A stretch of 32,295 bases of DNA from Blautia glucerasea (GTDB taxonomy: Bacteria > Bacillota > Clostridia > Lachnospirales > Lachnospiraceae): NCBI RefSeq assembly GCF_020537505.1, contig NZ_JAJBMO010000033.1:1-32295 (forward strand), given 5' to 3'. The notes under the pieces are model-generated. The model was not told the DNA's origin, made no database searches, and was given only the letters and a program-made list of their open reading frames with translations. Below are positions 14,084 to 21,509 of the stretch, one piece after another. Within the stretch, counting starts at the first letter, position 1; each line of letters starts with the position of its first letter. A program made the translations under genes and the position numbers.

Positions 14084-14824
14084 ATGGGTAAGCCAGCAAT
14101 TGAAGTTGATAATGTAAGTATGAAATTCAGCCTCAGCCGTGAGAAGGTTGACAGCTTAAAAGACTATATTTTTAAAACCATCAAAAGAGAGATCCAGTAC
14201 AATGAGTTCTGGGCATTGAAGAACGTGACTTTTACTGTAGAAAAGGGAGACCGTGTAGGAATCCTGGGACTGAATGGCGCAGGAAAAAGTACCCTTCTGA
14301 AAGTGATTTCCGGGGTATTCAAGCCAACAGAAGGACATGTGGAAAAACACGGCAAGATCGTACCGCTTCTGGAACTTGGAGCAGGTTTTGATCCCCAGTA
14401 CACAGGCAAAGAGAATATCTATCTCTATGGTGCAATGCTTGGTTACACCAAGAAATTCATTGACAGCAAGTATGATGAAATTGTAGAATTCTCCGAGCTT
14501 CAGAAATTTATGGATGTGCCGGTAAAGAACTATTCCTCTGGTATGAAATCCAGACTTGGTTTTGCCATCGCTACAGTAGTAGAACCAAAAATCCTGATCC
14601 TGGATGAGGTTCTTTCCGTTGGTGATGCCAAGTTCCGTAAAAAAAGTGAGAATAAGATCCTCAGCATGTTTGATTCCGGCGTAACGGTGCTTTTTGTATC
14701 CCATTCCCTGGAGCAGGTAAAACGTCTTTGCAATAAGGCGATGATCCTGGAAAAAGGAAAGTTGATCGCATATGGTGATATTGATCCGATTTCTGAACAA
14801 TACAGTGAAATGATAGGTGGCTGA
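14084..14824 (+). CDS. Polysaccharide/teichoic acid export ATPase (TagH/Wzt-like)
   Basis: A 246-residue ABC ATPase that powers export with the upstream permease. Walker A is GLNGAGKST (62-70), the signature is the form typical of this subfamily, YSSGMKSRLGFA (150-161), and Walker B is LILDEVLSVGD (171-181). The VPLLELGAGFDPQYTGKENI block is diagnostic of TagH/Wzt/KpsT-like ATPases. It stops soon after the nucleotide-binding domain, so it lacks the C-terminal carbohydrate-binding domain of Wzt or the long extension of B. subtilis TagH. An AAGGAGAG site lies at good distance, and the next gene begins 5 bases after its stop. Confidence 0.93.
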   Translation: MGKPAIEVDNVSMKFSLSREKVDSLKDYIFKTIKREIQYNEFWALKNVTFTVEKGDRVGILGLNGAGKSTLLKVISGVFKPTEGHVEKHGKIVPLLELGAGFDPQYTGKENIYLYGAMLGYTKKFIDSKYDEIVEFSELQKFMDVPVKNYSSGMKSRLGFAIATVVEPKILILDEVLSVGDAKFRKKSENKILSMFDSGVTVLFVSHSLEQVKRLCNKAMILEKGKLIAYGDIDPISEQYSEMIGG

Positions 14825-14829
14825 TCCGC

Positions 14830-15927
14830 GTGAAAATATTGCAGGTAGGACTGGGAAATAATCCGGGCGGCATGGAAGCCTTTGTGATGAATTATTTCCG
14901 GGAACTGGCGAAACAGGGGATTTCCTTTGACTTTGTGTCCATGTATGGAACCATTGCACACGAACAGGAAATCCTGAAGCTTGGGGGAAGAGTGTTCTAC
15001 GTCCCTAATGTGAAAAAAGACTACTTTGGCTATGTAAAAGCGTTCAGAGAGCTTTTGCAAAGGGAAAAGTATGACATTGTCCATGTAAATATGCTTTCCG
15101 CAGCCAATATTGTGCCCCTTCGCCTGGCGAAACAGGCTGGCGTAGGGAAAGTGATCGCCCACTCCCACAATGCTTCCGCTCCGGGCCTTGTCAGAAAGCT
15201 GATGGACAAATGGAACCGTCCGGGACTGAACCGGTATGCAGATATGAAACTGGCCTGTTCTGAGACGGCAGGCAGATGGCTGTTTGGAGATTCGGTCTTT
15301 GAAAGAGGAGAAGTAACGGTGGTATCCAATGCCATTGATACCAGGAAATATAGCTTTTCCCTGGAAAACAGAGAGGCAGTGCGCAGACAGCATGGAGTAG
15401 GGGATGGAATCCTGGTTGGCCATGTTGGCCGTTTCCAGGTGCAGAAAAACCACCAGGCAATTGTGCAAATTTTTAATGAAGTTCAAAAAATCATGCCAAC
15501 AGCCAGATTATGTCTGGTCGGCGACGGCGAATTAAAGGAAAAGATCCGTGAGGAGCTTCAGCAGCTGGGCATCCTTCAGAAAGTGATCTTCGCAGGAGTC
15601 TGCCCGGATGTGGAGCGGTATTTAAGTGCCATGGATGTGTTTTTGTTCCCTTCTTTATTTGAAGGGCTTCCTTTTACCCTGTTAGAAGCCCAGGCGAATG
15701 GGCTTCCCTGTGTGATCTCAGATTCGATTACGGAAGAAGCCGTTTTATTAAAAGAAAAGATCCTTCGTCTTTCCCTGGAAGAAAGTGGACCAAAGTGGGC
15801 GAAGACGGTTATTTCCTGTGCGGGAAAAGGAAGGGAAGAGAATGTGAAGGCGACAGAAGCGCTTACTGCAGCACATTTTGACATCCATCAGGAGGCAGGA
15901 AGACTGCTGGAATTGTATGAAAAGTAG
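14830..15927 (+). CDS. GT4-family glycosyltransferase
   Basis: A 365-residue GT-B glycosyltransferase of family GT4. The N-terminal domain starts MKILQVGLGNNPGGMEAFVM and contains the acceptor-side AHSHNASAPG segment. The C-terminal domain has VGRFQVQKNHQAIVQIF and the E-x7-E nucleotide-sugar motif FEGLPFTLLEAQANGLP. It should transfer a sugar from a nucleotide donor to the lipid-linked polymer or its linkage unit; the sugar cannot be predicted. The start is GTG at 14830, with GGTGG inside the end of the preceding gene as the likely binding site, which suggests translational coupling. Confidence 0.9.
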   Translation: MKILQVGLGNNPGGMEAFVMNYFRELAKQGISFDFVSMYGTIAHEQEILKLGGRVFYVPNVKKDYFGYVKAFRELLQREKYDIVHVNMLSAANIVPLRLAKQAGVGKVIAHSHNASAPGLVRKLMDKWNRPGLNRYADMKLACSETAGRWLFGDSVFERGEVTVVSNAIDTRKYSFSLENREAVRRQHGVGDGILVGHVGRFQVQKNHQAIVQIFNEVQKIMPTARLCLVGDGELKEKIREELQQLGILQKVIFAGVCPDVERYLSAMDVFLFPSLFEGLPFTLLEAQANGLPCVISDSITEEAVLLKEKILRLSLEESGPKWAKTVISCAGKGREENVKATEALTAAHFDIHQEAGRLLELYEK

Positions 15928-15936
15928 GAGAACAGC

Positions 15937-16929
15937 GTGGAGAACAAAATAGATTTTGTAATTCCGTGGGTAGATGGCTCAGATGAGGCATGGCTCAGCG
16001 AGAGAAGAAAATACAGCCCGGATAAAGAGACAGGAAGCACCAGCCGCTATCGTGACTGGGATAACCTGCAATACTGGTTCCGAGGGGTAGAGAAATTTGC
16101 CCCATGGGTAAACCATGTCTATTTTGTCACCTGCGGTCACATTCCCAAGTGGCTGAATCTGAGCAATCCTAAGCTTACCGTGATCCGCCATGAAGAGTTT
16201 ATGGATCCAGAATATCTCCCTACTTTCAGCAGCCATCCCATTGAATTGAATCTACACAGGATCAAAGGCCTTTCCGAACAATTTGTTTATTTTAACGACG
16301 ATACCTTTTTGATCAGTCCTGTTACCCCAGAGGATTTTTTCAAAAATGGACTGCCAAGGGATTGCTGTATTGAGACTGCCATTGCCCAGGACAATATTGA
16401 CGATCCTTTTGCCCATATTTTGCTGAACAACACCGCACTTATCAACATGCATTTCCAGAAGAAAGAGGTGATACACCGCACCTGGAAAAAGTGGTTCAGC
16501 CCTGCATATGGTAAGATGCTGCTCCGGAATTTTCTCATGCTTCCTTATCAGGAATTTTCCGGGTTCAAGTACACCCATATGCCAAGTCCTTTTTTGAAAA
16601 GCTCCTATGAGAAGGTTTGGGCCGCAGAAGGGGAGCGGCTGGACCGTGTATGTCACAACCGTTTCCGCTCTATCTATGATGTAAGCCAGTATGTGATCAA
16701 GCACTGGCAGTGCATGGAAGGAAGTTATGAGCCCCAGTCCCCAAATTTTGGACAGTTCTGTGTGATGGGACGGGACGATGAGGTCCTTTATGAAACTATG
16801 AAAAAACAGTCCAGAAAGATGATCTGCATCAATGATGATGACAGACTGAAGAATTTTGAGGAAGCCCGTGACAAGGTGATTCTGGCCTTTGACCGGATTC
16901 TTCCGGAAAAATCCGGCTACGAGGTATAG
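15937..16929 (+). CDS. Stealth-family sugar-phosphate transferase
   Basis: A 330-residue member of the Stealth family, enzymes that transfer hexose-1-phosphate to build phosphodiester-linked polysaccharides. The conserved regions are in order: CR1 IDFVIPWVDGSD (5-16); CR2 from RYRDWDNLQYWFRGVEKFAP through YLPTFSSHPIELNLHRI to FVYFNDDTF (37-124, Asp-Asp at 121-122); then a CR3-like INMHFQKKEV and CR4-like NFGQFCVMG. It starts with GTG at 15937, nine bases after the upstream stop and behind AGGAGA. In a cluster with several glycerophosphotransferases, it suggests that the polymer or its side chains carry sugar-1-phosphate. That is inference. Confidence 0.9.
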   Translation: MENKIDFVIPWVDGSDEAWLSERRKYSPDKETGSTSRYRDWDNLQYWFRGVEKFAPWVNHVYFVTCGHIPKWLNLSNPKLTVIRHEEFMDPEYLPTFSSHPIELNLHRIKGLSEQFVYFNDDTFLISPVTPEDFFKNGLPRDCCIETAIAQDNIDDPFAHILLNNTALINMHFQKKEVIHRTWKKWFSPAYGKMLLRNFLMLPYQEFSGFKYTHMPSPFLKSSYEKVWAAEGERLDRVCHNRFRSIYDVSQYVIKHWQCMEGSYEPQSPNFGQFCVMGRDDEVLYETMKKQSRKMICINDDDRLKNFEEARDKVILAFDRILPEKSGYEV

Positions 16930-16931
16930 GA

Positions 16932-18206
16932 ATGTCCAGAGAAGCAGGAAAGAAAATTTTAAGAGAACAGGGAATTTCCGGTTTTGTGCTCCACTATGGT
17001 GCCAGAGCTCTTACAAAAGTGGAGAAAAAAGTGATCGGCAAGGGCACCGCCCGTTTTTGCAAGATAAAAAAGAACCGTCTGGTATTCAAAAACAGGGAGA
17101 ATCTGGATTTTACAGATAATCCAAGGGCATTCTTTGATTATCTTCTGAAAATGGGTTATAATGACAAATATGAGATCATCTGGCTGGTATCAGATCCGGG
17201 AAAATTCCGGCATCTGAATTATAAGAATGTGAAATTTGTAACAGCAGAGAACCGCTATGGCTGGAACAGCTGCAGGGCCTATTACTATGCGGCAACTGCC
17301 AGATATTTTTTCTTTTCCCATAATACCCAGGATCTTTTGGACTACGGGTGCGAGGGAAGACAGATCATCAATCTGTGGCATGGCTGCGGCTATAAGGGAC
17401 CGGAGCAGGGAATGAAAACAGAGGCAGGACAGAAAGCCAAGTCTGAGTTTGACTATGGACTGGTTCCTGGCCCTGTTTTTGTCCAGACAAAATCTGCAGC
17501 ATGGAACTGTGAGAAGGAGAAAATCTGGCCGATCGGTTATCCAAGATATGACTGGATGCTCCACCCGTCTATGGAGAAGGGCGAGATGCTGAAAGAAATC
17601 TTTGGCTGGGAGCGTGCTAAAAGCAAAGTGGTGATGTGGATGCCTACTTTCCGCAAAAGCAATCTGAAGGGATGCAGGGAAAGTGAGATCCAGATGGCCT
17701 ACCAGCTGCCAGGGCTTTCCGGCAAGGAGGATCTGAAGAAACTGGATCTGCATCTGAAGAAGCTTGACATGTTCCTGATCATTAAGAAGCATCCTCTTCA
17801 GACGGAGTGGTCGGAGGATGAGAATGAGCTTGTTAACATTCGTTACGTGACAGAAGCCATGCTGGAACAGGCTGGAGTTCAGCTGGCGGAGCTGATGGGA
17901 GTCTGTGATGGGCTGATTTCGGATTATTCCTCGGCAGCAGTTGACTTTATGCTGCTTCACAGACCGATCGCCTATGTGCTGGAAGATTTTATGGCGTATA
18001 AGGAGAAGCGGGGATTTGTATTTGAGGATCCCCTTGCGTATATGCCAGGTGAGAAATTATATGATTACCAGGGCATTGAGGCATTTCTGGAGCATGTTGC
18101 GGCAGGAGAGGATCTTTATAAGGAAGAGCGTGAGAGACTGATGCCGGTGATGCATAATCCGGCGGAAAATTATTGCCGCAGGCTGGTCCAGTGGCTGAAG
18201 CTGTGA
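16932..18206 (+). CDS. CDP-glycerol glycerophosphotransferase (TagB/TagF family), copy 1
   Basis: A 424-residue enzyme of family PF04464 that transfers glycerol-phosphate from CDP-glycerol to a lipid-linked acceptor at the inner membrane face. The catalytic motifs are NLWHGCGYKG (WHG at 149-151), IKKHPLQ (KKHP 285-288) and ISDYSSAAVDFM (SDYSS 330-334). The N-terminal part (DFTDNPRAFFDYLLKMGYNDKYEIIW) is the usual GT-B-like domain. It is a single-domain form without an extra glycosyltransferase. The start lies two bases after the Stealth gene stop, so the genes are probably coupled. Primase-like or polymerase-like activity cannot be separated from sequence. Confidence 0.92.
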   Translation: MSREAGKKILREQGISGFVLHYGARALTKVEKKVIGKGTARFCKIKKNRLVFKNRENLDFTDNPRAFFDYLLKMGYNDKYEIIWLVSDPGKFRHLNYKNVKFVTAENRYGWNSCRAYYYAATARYFFFSHNTQDLLDYGCEGRQIINLWHGCGYKGPEQGMKTEAGQKAKSEFDYGLVPGPVFVQTKSAAWNCEKEKIWPIGYPRYDWMLHPSMEKGEMLKEIFGWERAKSKVVMWMPTFRKSNLKGCRESEIQMAYQLPGLSGKEDLKKLDLHLKKLDMFLIIKKHPLQTEWSEDENELVNIRYVTEAMLEQAGVQLAELMGVCDGLISDYSSAAVDFMLLHRPIAYVLEDFMAYKEKRGFVFEDPLAYMPGEKLYDYQGIEAFLEHVAAGEDLYKEERERLMPVMHNPAENYCRRLVQWLKL

Positions 18207-18258
18207 GAGAGGGTGTTGGCTGCACCAGGGCTTTTACAGCATTTGAAAGGAAGATTTT

Positions 18259-18675
18259 ATGGGAAAATTAATCGGATATACACAGGGAACCTACGATATG
18301 TTCCATATCGGTCATCTGAACCTGATCAAAAACGCCAAGAGACGATGCGATTATCTGATCGTAGGCGTGAATACAGATGAGCTGGTGGAGAGCTACAAGC
18401 ACAAAAAGCCTATTATCCCTCTGGAAGAGAGAGCGGAGATCGTCCGCGCCATCAAGTATGTGGACGAGGTGATCATTACCGACACACTGGATAAGAAGGT
18501 GATCTGGGATAAGATCCGCTTTGATGAGATCTATATTGGAGATGACTGGAAGGGCAACGAGCGCTGGGAGCGCACTGGCAGGCAGATGGCAGAGCTGGGT
18601 GCCAAGCTGGTATATCTGCCTTATACCAAGGATACTTCCTCCACAATGCTGAGGGAGAAACTTACAGAGTATTAG
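18259..18675 (+). CDS. tagD: Glycerol-3-phosphate cytidylyltransferase
   Basis: A 138-residue TagD, which makes CDP-glycerol and pyrophosphate from CTP and glycerol-3-phosphate. It has the nucleotidyltransferase motif YTQGTYDMFHIGHLNLIK (HIGH 16-19), the VGVNTD segment, and YIGDDWKGNERW. The C-terminal RTxGxSTT signature is replaced by KDTSSTMLREKL, close to the usual form. Length is typical (about 130 residues). It sits between two glycerophosphotransferase genes and supplies their donor. GAAAGGAAG precedes the ATG. Confidence 0.95.
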   Translation: MGKLIGYTQGTYDMFHIGHLNLIKNAKRRCDYLIVGVNTDELVESYKHKKPIIPLEERAEIVRAIKYVDEVIITDTLDKKVIWDKIRFDEIYIGDDWKGNERWERTGRQMAELGAKLVYLPYTKDTSSTMLREKLTEY

Positions 18676-18794
18676 GATACTATTTGACAAAATACAATAT
18701 AAAAGGTATTGCCACGAAGTGCGGCGAAGCAATTATTGTTCACGGTGTGCGCAGTAACACGAAGAATACAGTTTACCAGGAAAGGTTTGTTACT

Positions 18795-20060
18795 ATGGGA
18801 AAAGTACAGACATTATTTAAGATGTTTTCAAAGATCGGGGAAGACAAGAGCATGTATGACCGCTACCTGACCTTGAGAGCCTTTGGAACCTATGTGATTT
18901 ATGATAAATGGAAGATTAGAAGGATGAAGAAGTTTCCCCCGGCTATTGTGGAGAACCGCATCCTTTTTGAGACAAATGACGATTTTACAGACAACGGACG
19001 TGCCCTTTTTGACTATATGGTAGCCAACGGCTATAACAGGAAATACGAGCTTGTGTGGCTGGTGCACGATCCGTCCAAATATAAGAAATACGAGACAGAA
19101 AACGTAAAATTTGTGGAAGGCTTTAAGAAGCACAGCACCATACGCCATGCGGTGGCCTACCACTATGCCCTTACCTCCCGCTATATTTTTTACACCCAGG
19201 CCTTTAACTGGATCGGAATGGCAAGAAAGGGACAGACCTTTATTGACCTCTGGCACGGCTGCGGCTACAAGGCAAATAAGAACAACCGGAAGGTCTTTTT
19301 CGATTACTGCCTAGTGCCGGGAGATGTGTTTATTAAGACCAAGATGGAATTCTTTGGATGCAGCTCCAAGAAGCTTCTGGCCTTTGGCTATCCAAGATAT
19401 GACCAGATGCTGGCAGGAAGCGACGCCGCAAGGGCATATAGAGAAAAGCTGCTGAAGGAATCTGACAGCGAGAAGCTGATCCTGTGGATGCCCACCTACC
19501 GTCATGCCAGCAGTGAGCGTTTAAATGAGGAAACCCTGAACAACGAGTTTAACATTCCTATTCTGGATACCAAAGAGAGTCTGCTCGCCTTTAACAATTT
19601 CTGCCGGGACAATCACATGCTGGTAGTCATTAAGAAGCACTATCTGCAGATTCCATACGATTTCGGGGAAAATGTTCTGACCAATATTGTGTATCTGGAG
19701 AATCAGGATCTGGAGGACAACGGCCTTCAGCTTTATGAGTTTATCAACTGCTCCGATGCCCTGGTATCGGACTATTCTTCTGTGGCAATCGACTATCTGC
19801 TGCTTGACAAGCCTCTTGGCTTCACCCTGGATGATTATGAAGCTTATACTGAGTCCAGAGGATGGGTATTTGAGAATCCGCTGGAATATATGCCAGGAGA
19901 GCATATTTACAATGTGCAGCAGTTTGAACAGTTTGTTCTGGATGTGAAGAATGGAAAGGACGAATATGGGGAAAAACGTGCCCAGGTTCGTGCCAAGACA
20001 CACAATGTGACAGACTGCTATTGTAAGCGTGTGCTGGATTACTTTGACATTAACCCGTGA
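18795..20060 (+). CDS. CDP-glycerol glycerophosphotransferase (TagB/TagF family), copy 2
   Basis: A 421-residue paralogue of the enzyme at 16932. Motifs are DLWHGCGYKA (WHG 153-155) and VSDYSSVAIDYL (SDYSS 325-329). The KKHP motif of copy 1 is KKHY here (280-283), a change in a normally conserved Pro. The start ATG at 18795 has AGGAAAGG nine bases upstream. The frame is open further upstream to a TTG at 18684, but that extension has no binding site and does not resemble the family. The 119 bases between tagD and this start hold no gene; a TTGACA there lacks a good -10. Two similar but distinct transferases suggest separate primer and chain steps. Confidence 0.92.
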   Translation: MGKVQTLFKMFSKIGEDKSMYDRYLTLRAFGTYVIYDKWKIRRMKKFPPAIVENRILFETNDDFTDNGRALFDYMVANGYNRKYELVWLVHDPSKYKKYETENVKFVEGFKKHSTIRHAVAYHYALTSRYIFYTQAFNWIGMARKGQTFIDLWHGCGYKANKNNRKVFFDYCLVPGDVFIKTKMEFFGCSSKKLLAFGYPRYDQMLAGSDAARAYREKLLKESDSEKLILWMPTYRHASSERLNEETLNNEFNIPILDTKESLLAFNNFCRDNHMLVVIKKHYLQIPYDFGENVLTNIVYLENQDLEDNGLQLYEFINCSDALVSDYSSVAIDYLLLDKPLGFTLDDYEAYTESRGWVFENPLEYMPGEHIYNVQQFEQFVLDVKNGKDEYGEKRAQVRAKTHNVTDCYCKRVLDYFDINP

Positions 20061-20120
20061 TATTCATATGATTTCGGGAAAAGTATTTTGCTGCCTTATA
20101 ACGGAAAAAGGCAAAAAGAA

Positions 20121-20149
20121 GGAGGAACCCCAGGCGGGGTATGTAAGAT
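20121..20149 (+). promoter_or_regulatory. Distant Shine-Dalgarno bridged by a hairpin
   Basis: GGAGG (20121-20125) lies 24 bases from the ATG at 20150, too far for direct use. Between them ACCCC (20127-20131) and GGGGT (20136-20140) can form a hairpin with a four-base loop. Folding it leaves one base plus nine bases, an optimal spacing of 10. An ATG-TAA start-stop (20141-20146) lies just after the hairpin. Confidence 0.5.
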
Positions 20150-21355
20150 ATGAAAATATGTATCTGGATGACAAAAATCTTTGATCTTGGCGGAACCAAG
20201 CGTGTGGTTTCCCTTCTGGCAAATGAGCTGGTGAAGGAGCATGATGTGACCATCATGACCTACGAGGACCGTTTCCTGGAAGACCGCACCATGTATCACT
20301 TAAGTGAAGAAATCGATGTGGATTTCATTGATAATAACCATTTCGTAAACCGGCACTGGAACTTTGCCTTTGTTAAACGATATCTGGTGAAAAAGCTAAA
20401 TGATGAATTCGGGATCTTTAATAAAAAATGCTTTAATGATCTCCTTGCCGAGTCTATTTTTCCGAAGAAAACAAGGGATAAATGGGTGGAGTATTTAAAT
20501 TCCAAGGATTATGATGTGATCATTACCACCGCTTCCTTAAGCCTGCGGCTAGGCATGATCGCCCCCCGTTTAAATGCGGCGACCATCGGATGGCAGCACA
20601 ACTGCTACGACGGTTATCTTCATGTGAAGCCGGTAGTATTCTGGCAGCAGGAGCGTCTGCTTCAGGAATACCTGCCAAATCTGGACCGCTATATCGTCCT
20701 CAGCAAATATGACCAGAGAGACTATACAAAGAAGCTGGGCATTGACACAGAGGTGAAGATCAATCCCAGAAGTTTTGTCAGTGAGAAGAAGTGCAATGTG
20801 AAGTCCAAGCGCTTTCTCATGGCAACCCGCTTTGTATACGCCAAGGGACTGGATCTTATGATGGAATCCTTTGAAGAGTTTTGCAAAGAGGATTCTGAGT
20901 GGGAGCTTGATATTCTTGGAGATGGAAAGTTATTCGGGCAGATCAAGGCAGATGCGAAGAACCGCCACCTTGAGGATCGTGTCCATTTCGTAGGCTATAC
21001 CAATGAGCCGGAGAACTATTACCTGAATTCTTCTGTTTTCCTCCTTCCTTCCAGATGGGAGGGATGGCCCATGGTAATTATGGAGGCTTTTGAATTTGGT
21101 CTTCCGGTAATTGCGTACCATATGGGTGCTATGGATCTGATCATTGAGGATGGGAAGACCGGATTTTTGCCGGAAGCATTTGATCCTCACAAATTTGCAC
21201 AGGCCATGCTGAAGGTCGCGCATGACGAGGAGCTTCGGGCGCAGATGTCTGCAAATGCTATTGCCAGGTCGGAGGATTTCTCTATTGATAAGGCGGTAGC
21301 AGCGTGGGATGATCTTTTTGAGCGTGTAGTTGCACATAAAAATATGCAAAGATGA
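20150..21355 (+). CDS. GT4-family glycosyltransferase
   Basis: A 401-residue GT-B glycosyltransferase of family GT4. The N-terminus MKICIWMTKIFDLGGTKRVV has the GGxxR-type acceptor loop. The C-terminal domain contains RFVYAKGLDLMMESF, VHFVGYTNEPENYY and the E-x7-E motif WEGWPMVIMEAFEFGLP. It probably adds a sugar substituent to the glycerol-phosphate polymer or its linker. The start is supported by a GGAGG that can be brought close by a hairpin. The next gene is 154 bases away, across a spacer with a dispersed repeat. Confidence 0.9.
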   Translation: MKICIWMTKIFDLGGTKRVVSLLANELVKEHDVTIMTYEDRFLEDRTMYHLSEEIDVDFIDNNHFVNRHWNFAFVKRYLVKKLNDEFGIFNKKCFNDLLAESIFPKKTRDKWVEYLNSKDYDVIITTASLSLRLGMIAPRLNAATIGWQHNCYDGYLHVKPVVFWQQERLLQEYLPNLDRYIVLSKYDQRDYTKKLGIDTEVKINPRSFVSEKKCNVKSKRFLMATRFVYAKGLDLMMESFEEFCKEDSEWELDILGDGKLFGQIKADAKNRHLEDRVHFVGYTNEPENYYLNSSVFLLPSRWEGWPMVIMEAFEFGLPVIAYHMGAMDLIIEDGKTGFLPEAFDPHKFAQAMLKVAHDEELRAQMSANAIARSEDFSIDKAVAAWDDLFERVVAHKNMQR

Positions 21356-21432
21356 CACATTGGCAATAAGGCACAAGTGAGCAGACACTGTTCCGCAAAG
21401 GTTTTTAGTAAACGTAGTCCACAGAAAATCTG

Positions 21433-21457
21433 CAAAGTGGGGTGCGGAGTGAGGAAT
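21433..21457 (+). repeat. Dispersed intergenic repeat, copy A
   Basis: CAAAGTGGGG (21433-21442) followed after ten bases by GGAAT (21453-21457). An inverted, related copy lies at 29357-29384. It is in the 154-base non-coding spacer 21356-21509, in which I see no gene. Confidence 0.4.
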
Positions 21458-21509
21458 TGTGAAGATATTGAACAATTACGAATTATAAGAAAAAAGGGGG
21501 CTGGGACCA

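Noticed and set aside
14156..15486. Long minus-strand frames opposite the ABC ATPase and glycosyltransferase genes
   Set aside because: They mirror well-supported plus-strand genes in a uniformly plus-strand operon and show no motifs.
18684..18794. Upstream TTG start extending the second glycerophosphotransferase by 37 residues
   Set aside because: No ribosome binding site before TTG; the ATG at 18795 has AGGAAAGG at good spacing, and the extension does not resemble the family.
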